20,502 bases of DNA, from positions 1 to 20,502 of the forward strand of contig JAAWLS010000004.1 in the NCBI GenBank assembly GCA_022798035.1. The letters are read 5' to 3'. A program made the translations under genes and the position numbers. Below are positions 1 through 7,323 of this stretch, one piece after another; position 1 is the stretch's first letter; each line of letters begins with the position of its first letter. The DNA is from Lachnospiraceae bacterium (lineage in GTDB: Bacteria > Bacillota > Clostridia > Lachnospirales > Lachnospiraceae). The notes under the pieces are model-generated. The model was not told the origin of the DNA, searched no databases, and saw only the letters and a program-made list of their open reading frames with translations.

Positions 1-186
1 GGCCTGGATTATCTGTATATTTGCGCAGGATGGAACCGGATTCTGCGGGGATTGGATAAGCGCGTGTTCCACAGAAAATTGATTCAGAAATATTTTAAAA
101 CAGAGAAAAGGGCTATGCTGCTGGGACTGATTCAGTGTGAAACCCATCGGGGAATCATAGAGCATTATCTGAGAAAATCAATGTAG
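1..186 (+). CDS. C-terminal fragment of an unidentified protein (gene begins before the window)
   Basis: An open frame runs from the first base to a TAG stop at 184-186 and encodes 61 residues. It begins GLDYLYICAGW and ends EHYLRKSM. The fragment is rich in basic and aromatic residues and has no membrane segment or motif that I recognise. The stop lies 48 bases before the next start, in the same direction, so it is probably a member of the same polysaccharide operon, for example the end of a glycosyltransferase or other sugar-modifying enzyme. That role is a guess from context only. The continuous frame and the well-placed downstream ribosome binding site support it as real coding sequence. 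Confidence 0.6.
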   Translation, partial: GLDYLYICAGWNRILRGLDKRVFHRKLIQKYFKTEKRAMLLGLIQCETHRGIIEHYLRKSM

Positions 187-234
187 GATATCTGCTGAAT
201 CCAGGGCGCGGCGGCTGCGCCTCAGGAGGCAGAG

Positions 235-1386
235 ATGAATATATTGTATATTTCCAGAAATTTATTTCCATATGGGGCGGCCTATGCAAGCCGTGTGACC
301 CATTTTGCAAAAATGCTCCATGATATGGGACATAAGGTGCATATCATTACAGACTACACTATAGATGCAGAGGAAGATGAGAGAGTGGAGCTGGGATTCT
401 GCTCTTATCAGGCATTGTACAGAGGCGGAAGCATCCGCAATACTCTGAATATTGAAAAAAAGCGTCTCGCAACAGTGAGACAGTATCTGGAGCGTGAGAA
501 AACAGATTATATCATAACGAACTCTTTTCCCAATGATTATGTCAAGATGAAGAGGTTAATGGATGAGAAAGGCGTTCCCTATATCATTGAGGTTTGCGAG
601 TGGTTCGACCCAACTGCCTACAAGCTGGGCAGATGGGATATCCGCTACTTTCGGAATCAGAAAGCGTTGAAAAACAGGTATCTCAAAGAGAAAAAGATTA
701 TCGCCATCAGCAGATACCTTCAGGATTACTTTACCTCTCATCAGGTGCCCTGCATCCGGGTTCCCGCTATTTTGGATTTGGAAGAGCACAAGTACAGCGC
801 GGCTCCTGGAAACGATAAAGTGAGAATAATGTACGCAGGAAATCCGGGGAAAACAAAGGAACTGCTGGGAGAAATTTTTCAGGCGATAGCATCTTTGAAA
901 CGAGAAGATGAAAGATTTGGGGATAAGTTTTGTTTTGACCTTTACGGAGTTAATGAAAAACAGGTGCTGCTCAATCTGGAGAAAGACAGAGGACTTTTAG
1001 AATATGTCAGGGACTGCATTCAGATTCAGGGAAAGGTCAGCCAGGAAAACATAAATGAGGTTTACAGACAGCATGATTTCAGTATTTTTATGCGGCCCCA
1101 CCGCAGGTCTTCGGACGCCGGATTTCCAACGAAACTGGCAGAAAGCCTTGCGGCCGGAACACCGGTTATCGCAAATGCAACGGGAGACATTGACTGTTAT
1201 ATCCAGAGCGGGAGCAACGGTTTTGTGGCGGAAAACGACAGAGAAATTTTGAGAAAACTGCTGAGGGAGCTTGTCTCCATGAAGGAAAAAACATATCAGG
1301 ATATGCGGCAGAAAGCCAGAGAGACGGCAGAGAACAATTTTGATTACAAAATTTATAAGAGAGAGATGGATGAATTTTTGCAGTAA
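235..1386 (+). CDS. GT4-type (GT-B fold) glycosyltransferase of the polysaccharide cluster
   Basis: This 383-residue soluble protein probably transfers a sugar from a nucleotide donor to the growing lipid-linked repeat unit on the cytoplasmic side of the membrane. The N-terminal half opens with MNILYISRNLFPYGAA and a glycine-rich acceptor-side loop. The C-terminal half carries the donor-binding region GFPTKLAESLAAGTPVIA at about residues 296-313. The second glutamate of the usual E-x7-E motif is present (E303), but the first position is alanine (A295), as in the GFPTK subgroup of these enzymes. There is no signal peptide or clear membrane span. The ATG at 235 is preceded by AGGAGG at 224-229, an ideal spacing. 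The next gene starts 19 bases after the stop, so the two are co-transcribed. Donor, acceptor and linkage cannot be read from sequence. Confidence 0.88.
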   Translation: MNILYISRNLFPYGAAYASRVTHFAKMLHDMGHKVHIITDYTIDAEEDERVELGFCSYQALYRGGSIRNTLNIEKKRLATVRQYLEREKTDYIITNSFPNDYVKMKRLMDEKGVPYIIEVCEWFDPTAYKLGRWDIRYFRNQKALKNRYLKEKKIIAISRYLQDYFTSHQVPCIRVPAILDLEEHKYSAAPGNDKVRIMYAGNPGKTKELLGEIFQAIASLKREDERFGDKFCFDLYGVNEKQVLLNLEKDRGLLEYVRDCIQIQGKVSQENINEVYRQHDFSIFMRPHRRSSDAGFPTKLAESLAAGTPVIANATGDIDCYIQSGSNGFVAENDREILRKLLRELVSMKEKTYQDMRQKARETAENNFDYKIYKREMDEFLQ

Positions 1387-1405
1387 CCAGAGAGAAAGGG
1401 AGCAG

Positions 1406-2626
1406 ATGATTAAGATGAAAAAAGTTTCCCCAGAGAAAATAGAAAATAATAGTATTCCCATATTTTCCATGATAATGTTTGCCTTCTTTCCAACTTCATT
1501 TCAAAAGGAGATAGGAGGAAATCTGTACATTATTGTTTTGTGGTTGATACTTACTGCGTTTGTATTAACTGTTTTCATCAGGAATGCCGTGGATACTGGA
1601 AAATTAAGGTTAGTAATTTTTATTTTATTATATATGTGCGGAGTTTCCATGATACAGATGTACACCAATAAATGGGCCAGGATATCTATTGCTAGAATTG
1701 CACCATTGGTTGTTTTGCTGCTCACACTGACTATTGTTGTAAAAAAAATCCCGGATTTTTCTGTAATGGAGCGTTTGACAGATATATTTTCTGCCACATG
1801 TATTATATGGAATGTTGGAATATTGCTTCAATTTTCTCCGGTGGTAGATTTTACGAAAAATTTTTATTCGCAGTATTATGACAGGGCTTTGCATTATTCT
1901 ATGCTTTACAAAAAACCGGTTATGGGATTTGGAGTTCATACCTTTGCTGCATTTTATTATTTTCTGATGTTTATTTGTTATTACGGACTGGCTCAAAAAA
2001 GACATAAAATAAAGGATTATCTGCTGTGTTTCGTATATATTTGCTTCACTGCATTATTAACTTCTAATAGCAGTCTCATTTACACAGCGGTAATGCTGTG
2101 CATGTATGTTTGGCTTATAAGAAAGAAAGTATTCGTTATTTTGAGCGTGGTTTGTGCAGGGATTTTAATCCTGTATCAAAACAGCGAATGGATTCTACAC
2201 AATTATATGATATTTCTGAGAGACGGAAAGAGCGGATTTCAGGGAAGATATGTAGGCAGCAATACGTTTCTTGAGAATTTTGAGGTAATAAAAAGTTCCC
2301 TCGGAATAGGGTTCTGCATTTTGGATAACAAGAACATTATATATTCAGATTCAGGATATGTGATGTATCTGACAATGGGAGGCATTATTCTGCTGGTACT
2401 GCTCTATTCTTTGATTATTCTTTTTGTCAGAGATAATATACCAAAAATGTACAGGCTGCCAATGATATTTTTGATAATGTCTTTTGAGGTGGCTTTGCCA
2501 GGCACATTCAGTTATCGTTTTGTTTTTGCGTTGGTGTTCGCAGTGTGCTTTTTCCAATCTTTGGAGAAACAAGCGCTGGATGCACAAATGATATACCCGC
2601 CTAATATGTGCCGGCTGCGATGCTGA
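1406..2626 (+). CDS. wzy: Wzy-like O-antigen/capsule polymerase (polytopic membrane protein)
   Basis: About 406 residues make up a very hydrophobic protein with roughly ten predicted membrane segments, which begin soon after the basic N-terminus. Between two of them lies a longer polar loop (about residues 150-175 of this model) with the sequence FSPVVDFTKNFYSQYYDRAL, the layout expected for Wzy polymerases. Such proteins join flipped lipid-linked repeat units outside the membrane. Sequence conservation in this family is poor, so the call rests on topology, length and position between a glycosyltransferase and a flippase. The frame is open back to 1340, inside the previous gene. I prefer ATG 1406, just after an AGGGAG, although ATG 1415 is also possible. 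The gene looks clearly more AT-rich than its neighbours, which is typical of wzy genes. The stop overlaps an ATG of the next frame. Confidence 0.75.
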   Translation: MIKMKKVSPEKIENNSIPIFSMIMFAFFPTSFQKEIGGNLYIIVLWLILTAFVLTVFIRNAVDTGKLRLVIFILLYMCGVSMIQMYTNKWARISIARIAPLVVLLLTLTIVVKKIPDFSVMERLTDIFSATCIIWNVGILLQFSPVVDFTKNFYSQYYDRALHYSMLYKKPVMGFGVHTFAAFYYFLMFICYYGLAQKRHKIKDYLLCFVYICFTALLTSNSSLIYTAVMLCMYVWLIRKKVFVILSVVCAGILILYQNSEWILHNYMIFLRDGKSGFQGRYVGSNTFLENFEVIKSSLGIGFCILDNKNIIYSDSGYVMYLTMGGIILLVLLYSLIILFVRDNIPKMYRLPMIFLIMSFEVALPGTFSYRFVFALVFAVCFFQSLEKQALDAQMIYPPNMCRLRC

Positions 2627-2652
2627 GAAAGACGGTGGAAATGGTGGGAAAT

Positions 2653-3981
2653 ATGAACTTTGTGGAAAATAGAATAGAGATACGGGAAAAACGAATACGC
2701 TACACAGCCGTCACAGCCATTTTGTCCAAAGTACTGGCTATGCTGGTGCCTCTGGTTACTGTGCGGTATGCCTACGATTATCTAGGAGCGGAAATTTATG
2801 GCCTGTGGAACACAGTGCTGTCCTTTTTCTCCATGTTCGCCTTTGCAGATTTGGGACTGGGAAGCGGCCTGCAGACAGCGTTAAGCCAGTCCTCTGGCAG
2901 AGATGATGAGACTTATGGCAGAAAACTGGTGTCCAGCACGTATCTGATTTTGGTTATTTCCACGCTGGTAATTCTGCTGGGGGTTCTGATTGTCTTTCCT
3001 ATGGTGGACTGGAGCGGCGTGATGAATGTGGAGTCAGAGACTGCGGAAAAATTAGTGGGGGCGGTGGTCCTCATTATTGTCACATCGAAGCTTTTGAACG
3101 TCCCCTTCTCGCTGGTCAATCGGACCCAGCTTGCACTGCAGGAAGGATATAAAGGAAATCTCTGGCAGTGCGCCGCAAATATCCTCAGCATGGGACTGAT
3201 TATTTTGATTGTGCTGAGGAATCTGGGACAGATACCTCTGATTGTAGCTTCCACGTATACGGTAGTTGTTGTCTCAGTTTTTAATTTTTGGATTTATTTT
3301 GGTATCGAACGAAAAGAGTATGCGCCGCGGTTAAAATATGCGGACAGAAAGGCCGGCAAAGAAATGCTGCGGATTGGAATTGCCTTCTGCCTGCTGTCCG
3401 TATTTACCAGTCTGGGCCTCTCTCTGGATAGCTTTATTGTGGCAAGGATAAGCAGTCTTGGTGAGTCGGCCACCTATTCTATTTTGTACCGGGCTGTAAA
3501 TTTGATTGGCGTGGGGTGCGGCATGCTTTCTGCTCCTCTGTGGGGTGTTTTTGGGGAGGCACTGGAGCGCGGAGATGACAAATGGGTGCAAATCAGAGCC
3601 AGAAAGACAGCTCTTTTATCACTGGCTATTGCAGGGGCAGGCACCCTGGGATTTCTGCTGATAGGGAAGACAGTCTTTCAAATCTGGCTGGGAAAACCTT
3701 TGGAGTACAGCAGTTTTATGCTGCTTGGCATGGCGCTTCACCAATGTCTGCTCTCTTTTATTTCATCTTATTTTATGGTACTGAACGCCAGAGGAGTGGT
3801 AAAGAAGCAGATATATATTTTTATCTGGTATACGGTGGTTTCACTGATTCTGAAATTTGCGGCAGGCAGATTCTTTGGTATCGATTGGATTCCCATGGTT
3901 GGAACAATCTGTTATGGGGTGATGGTAGTTCCTTATGTGTATCGAACAGCGAAAAATGAAATAGACAGGAGAGAAAAATGA
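2653..3981 (+). CDS. wzx: Wzx-like flippase (MATE/MOP-superfamily polysaccharide transporter)
   Basis: About 442 residues with 12 or so hydrophobic segments spread evenly along the chain. It is recognisable as a polysaccharide-exporter (RfbX/Wzx) protein from the N-terminal run [20 protein letters not shown], followed by [20 protein letters not shown] and the glycine-rich [14 protein letters not shown]. Its role is to flip undecaprenyl-linked repeat units across the cytoplasmic membrane. The start is uncertain. The frame is open from a GTG at 2608, with ATG codons at 2620, 2641 and 2653. I choose 2653 because GGTGGG lies just upstream and the first membrane span follows about 15 residues later. 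ATG 2620 would overlap the wzy stop and allow translational coupling. The 3' end overlaps the next gene by ATGA. Confidence 0.86.
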   Translation: MNFVENRIEIREKRIRYTAVTAILSKVLAMLVPLVTVRYAYDYLGAEIYGLWNTVLSFFSMFAFADLGLGSGLQTALSQSSGRDDETYGRKLVSSTYLILVISTLVILLGVLIVFPMVDWSGVMNVESETAEKLVGAVVLIIVTSKLLNVPFSLVNRTQLALQEGYKGNLWQCAANILSMGLIILIVLRNLGQIPLIVASTYTVVVVSVFNFWIYFGIERKEYAPRLKYADRKAGKEMLRIGIAFCLLSVFTSLGLSLDSFIVARISSLGESATYSILYRAVNLIGVGCGMLSAPLWGVFGEALERGDDKWVQIRARKTALLSLAIAGAGTLGFLLIGKTVFQIWLGKPLEYSSFMLLGMALHQCLLSFISSYFMVLNARGVVKKQIYIFIWYTVVSLILKFAAGRFFGIDWIPMVGTICYGVMVVPYVYRTAKNEIDRREK

Positions 3982-4502
3982 TAAAAATAAGAGCAGTTTT
4001 GCAGATTTTAAAAGCCTATTTAAAACCTTACCAATATGTGAGAGACAGCGGCATAAAATTTTCCGGGGGGGGGCAAATCGCCCTGTATGGAAATCCCTAC
4101 AAAATCTTTGGGAGCGACCCCTACATGATTACTCTAGGAGACAATGTGCACATCACTTCCGGCGTGCGGTTTATCACCCATGACGGCGGGACATTGATTC
4201 TGCGCAAAGAGGTGCCGGATTTGGAAATCACGAAGCCAATCAAGGTGGGAAATGACGTCTACTTTGGAGTCAACAGCATTATTATGCCGGGAGTTACCAT
4301 CGGGAACCGCTGTATTGTCGCGGCTGGCGCGATTGTGACAAAGGATGTGCCGGACAATTCTGTTGTGGCGGGGGTTCCGGCCAGAGTGGTGAAATCAACG
4401 GATGACTATCTGGAAAAAATCAAAGGGGAATCCCTTCATCTCGGACACCTGAAAGGGGAAGAGAAGGCGCAGGAGATTAAAAAATTTTATCATATTGAGT
4501 AG
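3978..4502 (+). CDS. Hexapeptide-repeat (left-handed beta-helix) sugar O-acetyltransferase
   Basis: This 174-residue protein belongs to the WbbJ/NodL-like acyltransferases, which move acetyl from acetyl-CoA to a sugar hydroxyl. The C-terminal half (about 88-138) shows hexapeptide rungs such as [19 protein letters not shown] and CIVAAGAIV, ending in the family hallmark [15 protein letters not shown]68 in FITHDGG is the likely catalytic base. The first 25 residues are basic and amphipathic. The start ATG at 3978 overlaps the flippase stop (ATGA), with AGGAG at 3967-3971. Codons 30-32 are GGG GGG GGG, a run of nine G's, so slippage there would truncate the protein before the helix domain. Position suggests it decorates the polymer or a precursor sugar, but the acceptor is unknown. 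Confidence 0.85.
   Translation: MIKIRAVLQILKAYLKPYQYVRDSGIKFSGGGQIALYGNPYKIFGSDPYMITLGDNVHITSGVRFITHDGGTLILRKEVPDLEITKPIKVGNDVYFGVNSIIMPGVTIGNRCIVAAGAIVTKDVPDNSVVAGVPARVVKSTDDYLEKIKGESLHLGHLKGEEKAQEIKKFYHIE
4065..4073 (+). repeat. Homopolymeric G9 tract inside the acetyltransferase gene
   Basis: Nine consecutive G's occupy three in-frame glycine codons (30-32) of the acetyltransferase. I noticed no comparably long G run elsewhere in the window. Poly-G runs of this length are known contingency loci in some bacteria, changing length by slipped-strand mispairing. Here the current length keeps the gene open. Gain or loss of one G would shift the frame near the N-terminus. Confidence 0.9.
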
Positions 4503-4547
4503 ATGTGTCCCGAAATTTTCAGACATATTTCAGAAAGAGGAGACGAT

Positions 4548-5591
4548 ATGTTTAGAGATAAAACGCTACTGATAACAGGAGGAACGGGCTCTTTCGGCAA
4601 CGCTGTGCTGGAACGCTTTTTGAATACAGATATCGGGGAAATCCGTATCTTCTCCAGAGACGAGAAGAAACAGGACGATATGCGCCACGAATATCAGGTG
4701 AGATATCCAGGCGCAAGCGATAAAATCAAGTTTTTTATCGGAGACGTAAGAGACTTGTCCTCAGTAAAGAATGCCATTTACGGAGTGGATTACGTGTTCC
4801 ATGCGGCGGCGTTAAAACAGGTGCCATCCTGTGAATTCTTCCCAGTGGAGGCGGTAAAGACTAATGTACTGGGAACAGAACATGTGCTGACGGCGGCCAT
4901 TGAGGCTGGTGTGAAAAAGGTTATCTGTTTGTCCACTGACAAGGCGGCATATCCGGTGAATGCCATGGGAACTTCCAAAGCCATGATGGAAAAAGTGATT
5001 GTGGCCAAATCCCGGACAGTATCGCCGAAACGGACAAGCATCTGCTGTACCCGTTATGGCAATGTGATGTGTTCCCGGGGCTCTGTTATTCCTCTGTTTA
5101 TCGAACAGATAAAGGCGGGAAATCCCATGACCGTTACGGAGCCTTCCATGACAAGATTTATCATGAGCCTGGAGGAAGCGGTGGAGCTGGTGGTGTTTGC
5201 CTATGAAAACGCCAATTCCGGAGACATTATGGTACAAAAAGCCCCGGCCTGCACCATAGAAGTTCTGGCTCAGGCGGTGGCAGAGCTGTTCCATCCGGGC
5301 CATGAAGTGAAAGTTATCGGCATCCGTCATGGTGAGAAAATGTACGAGACACTTCTGACCAATGAAGAGTGCGCTCATGCGGAAGATATGGGGGATTTCT
5401 ACCGGGTGCCCTGTGACAAGCGGGATTTGAATTACGACAATTATTTTAAAAACGGAAACACAGAGCGGACGAAGTTTTCTGAGTTCAACTCCAGCAACAC
5501 AGAGCTTTTGGATGCAGAGCAGGTGAAAGAGAAATTATTGAGACTGGAGTACATAAGAAATGAATTGAGTATGTGGAAGAAGAAACCATAA
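4548..5591 (+). CDS. fnlA: UDP-GlcNAc 4,6-dehydratase/5-epimerase (CapE/FnlA family), first step to UDP-L-FucNAc
   Basis: This 347-residue cytoplasmic extended short-chain dehydrogenase acts on UDP-GlcNAc, performing 4,6-dehydration with C5 inversion. The Rossmann motif is GGTGSFG at 11-17 and FHAAALKQVP sits at about 84-93. The active-site stretch STDKAAYPVNAMGTSKAMME covers 129-148. In it the classical YxxxK is replaced by MxxxK (M140, K144), the signature reported for CapE-type enzymes rather than an error. The frame is open from 4503, but ATG 4548 is chosen because AGAGGAG at 4536-4542 precedes it and the protein then starts directly with MFRDKTLLITGG. The FnlB and FnlC partners are downstream but separated by gene relics instead of being adjacent. 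The retaining dehydratases of the same superfamily are the main alternative; the partner genes favour the L-FucNAc route. Confidence 0.92.
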   Translation: MFRDKTLLITGGTGSFGNAVLERFLNTDIGEIRIFSRDEKKQDDMRHEYQVRYPGASDKIKFFIGDVRDLSSVKNAIYGVDYVFHAAALKQVPSCEFFPVEAVKTNVLGTEHVLTAAIEAGVKKVICLSTDKAAYPVNAMGTSKAMMEKVIVAKSRTVSPKRTSICCTRYGNVMCSRGSVIPLFIEQIKAGNPMTVTEPSMTRFIMSLEEAVELVVFAYENANSGDIMVQKAPACTIEVLAQAVAELFHPGHEVKVIGIRHGEKMYETLLTNEECAHAEDMGDFYRVPCDKRDLNYDNYFKNGNTERTKFSEFNSSNTELLDAEQVKEKLLRLEYIRNELSMWKKKP

Positions 5592-5606
5592 GACGGGTAG
5601 TTAAGG

Positions 5607-5776
5607 ATGAGAAAATATTTAAAATTATTGAGGCTGAACTATTGGGTGAAAAATCTGTTGATTTTTCTCCCATTGATTTTTAATAAGGATTTATTTCACG
5701 GGAATCTGCTGATTGAGACAGCGGTTGGTTTCTGTTTAGCGTTTTGTCCTCCATAATTTATATCTTTGCCGCCTGA
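5607..5776 (+). pseudogene. 5' remnant of a UbiA-family prenyltransferase gene, frameshifted and truncated
   Basis: An ATG at 5607 opens a 49-codon frame, beginning MRKYLKLLRLNYWVKNLLIF and continuing LPLIFNKDLF, that ends at TAA 5754-5756. This matches the N-terminus of UbiA-type polyprenyl-phosphate transferases (the decaprenyl-phosphate phosphoribosyltransferase-like branch). At about 5729-5735 the homology passes into the -1 frame, which reads LFSVLSSIIYIF, just as expected for the start of the second helix. That frame then breaks at a TGA (5774-5776), immediately before where the catalytic NDxxD motif should follow. So the catalytic core is gone and only about a sixth of the gene remains. 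The family assignment rests on my recognition of the N-terminal pattern. The loss of frame is seen directly. Confidence 0.7.
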
Positions 5777-5795
5777 TAATCCATTCTGATTTACA

Positions 5796-6151
5796 ATGTA
5801 TGAGATACGGCACCAGCTGGAGCTGGAGCAGTTTCGGGGAATCAGCCTGGATGCTATTGCAGGGTCTGAGATGCTTAACTATCTGAAAAAGAAGAGAACC
5901 TTGCGGATGTGGCGAAAAGAGAGCGTATTGACTACATTGTTTGCCATCAGAGCGCGCTGCGCCTGCAGGTTTTTAACCACACAGAAATTCAGGAACTTTA
6001 TCGAAAGGGAATGGAGCCTTATTCTGGCAGATAATATACCGGGTAAAAAAGTAACTTTATTTCGGCTGAGGGCAGCGTTTTTGTGAATGACGCAGGTGGA
6101 ACCATTACAATTTTGTTTCAAAGTAAAATGGATAAAAAGGAGCGCATATGA
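5796..6151 (+). pseudogene. Decayed 3' end of an unrecognised gene, ending in a coupled stop at fnlB
   Basis: Two reading frames together look like one former protein. From 5796 a frame reads MYEIRHQLELEQFRGISLDA and on to about 5885. Around the A-rich 5879-5894 the coding character moves to the -1 frame, which continues ENLADVAKRERIDYIVCHQS and on to a TAA at 6032-6034. The same frame meets a second TAA at 6041-6046, then continues NFISAEGSVFVNDAGGTITI to a TGA at 6149-6151, which overlaps the fnlB start as ATGA. One frameshift and two nonsense codons therefore account for the decay. The retained stop/start overlap suggests the ancestral gene was translationally coupled to fnlB. An open frame of 96 codons exists (5796-6086), but its second half lies in the wrong frame. 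I do not recognise the family. The C-terminal soluble part of a membrane glycosyltransferase is one possibility. Confidence 0.55.
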
Positions 6152-7323
6152 AAATATTAATTACAGGAGCCAAAGGCTTTATCGGAAAAAATTTAACGGC
6201 AGTTTTGCACAACATCCGTACTGGAAAAGACAGTTCTTTCGGACTGTCAGAGGATATCACGCTCTATGAGTATGATACAGATTCTAGTGAATCTCTGTTG
6301 GAGTCTTACTGTGCAGACTGCGACTTTGTCTTTCATCTGGCGGGGGTGAACCGTCCGAAAGAAGAATGTGAATTTATGGAAGGAAATTTCAGATTTACTG
6401 CTGAACTTCTGGAGATTTTGAAACGCCATGAAAATCCCTGCCCTATTATGCTCTCCTCCTCCATTCAGGCAGAACTTGAGAACCCTTATGGTGAGAGCAA
6501 GCGGGCCGGAGAAGAGCTGATTGCCTCTTATGGAGAAGAAACAGGAGCCAGAACTTACATTTACCGGTTTCCCAATGTCTTTGGAAAATGGTGCCGGCCC
6601 GGTTACAATTCTGTAGTTGCCACGTTCTGCCATAAGATTGCAAGAGGCCTTCCGATACAGATAAACGATACTTCCACGCTTTTAGAGCTGGTTTACATTG
6701 ATGATTTGGTGGCGGAGCTGATTGGAGTTTTGCAGGGAAAAGAGCACAGAGACGAGAAAGGGTACTGCTTCGTGCCGGAGGTCTATCCCATCACCCTGGG
6801 AGAGATTGCAGAGCTGCTCTGTTCTTTTCCCAAAAGCAGGGAGGAATGCAGGATTCCGGATATGACGGAGGGCGGCCTGATAAAGAAATTATACGCCACA
6901 TATCTGAGCTATCTTCCCACGGATAAGTTCAGTTATCCCCTGAAAATGAACGTGGATGAGAGGGGAAGTTTTACCGAATTATTCCGGACGCCGGAGCGTG
7001 GGCAGTTCTCTGTTAATATCTCCAAACCAGGAATCACAAAAGGAGAACACTGGCACCACACGAAGAATGAAAAGTTTCTGGTGGTGAGCGGAAAAGCCCG
7101 AATTCAGTTTCGAAAGGTTGACAGTGAGGAAATCATAGAGTATCATGTAAGCGGAGAAAAGCTGGAGATGGTGGATATTCCGACAGGATATACTCATAAT
7201 ATTATCAATGAGGGGGAGACAGACCTTGTGACTTTTATGTGGTGCAGCGAGTGTTTCCGGAAGGAGAAGCCGGACACTTACGCTCTGAAGGTGGACGAGG
7301 AGAAAGGTGTCAGCGGGAAATGA
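6148..7323 (+). CDS. fnlB: Bifunctional C3-epimerase/C4-reductase (CapF/FnlB family), second step to UDP-L-FucNAc
   Basis: This 391-residue cytoplasmic enzyme joins an N-terminal short-chain dehydrogenase domain to a C-terminal cupin. The NADPH-binding loop is GAKGFIG (7-13). The catalytic YxxxK is Y114 to K118 in NPYGESKR, with serines at 103-105. The cupin starts near residue 263 and holds the metal-binding cluster GEHWHHTKNEKF (299-310; H301, H303, H304, E308) and H350. In the S. aureus homologue CapF the zinc cupin epimerises C3 and the reductase domain reduces C4 of the CapE product. The ATG at 6148 follows AAGGAG at 6137-6142. The stop overlaps the next start (ATGA at 7320-7323), so FnlB and FnlC are translationally coupled. 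Length and both domains match the family. Confidence 0.93.
   Translation: MKILITGAKGFIGKNLTAVLHNIRTGKDSSFGLSEDITLYEYDTDSSESLLESYCADCDFVFHLAGVNRPKEECEFMEGNFRFTAELLEILKRHENPCPIMLSSSIQAELENPYGESKRAGEELIASYGEETGARTYIYRFPNVFGKWCRPGYNSVVATFCHKIARGLPIQINDTSTLLELVYIDDLVAELIGVLQGKEHRDEKGYCFVPEVYPITLGEIAELLCSFPKSREECRIPDMTEGGLIKKLYATYLSYLPTDKFSYPLKMNVDERGSFTELFRTPERGQFSVNISKPGITKGEHWHHTKNEKFLVVSGKARIQFRKVDSEEIIEYHVSGEKLEMVDIPTGYTHNIINEGETDLVTFMWCSECFRKEKPDTYALKVDEEKGVSGK

Noticed and set aside
997..1470. Reverse-strand open frame of 157 codons across the end of the glycosyltransferase
   Set aside because: It lies opposite two well-supported genes, has no ribosome binding site or recognisable domain, and looks like a shadow frame.
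4812..5378. Reverse-strand open frame of 188 codons opposite fnlA
   Set aside because: Histidine- and cysteine-rich antisense translation of a conserved dehydratase gene, with no family pattern of its own.
5592..6147. Insertion sequence as cause of the gap in the FucNAc genes
   Set aside because: I see no transposase fragment, terminal inverted repeats or target-site duplication. The content is fossil polysaccharide-type genes instead.
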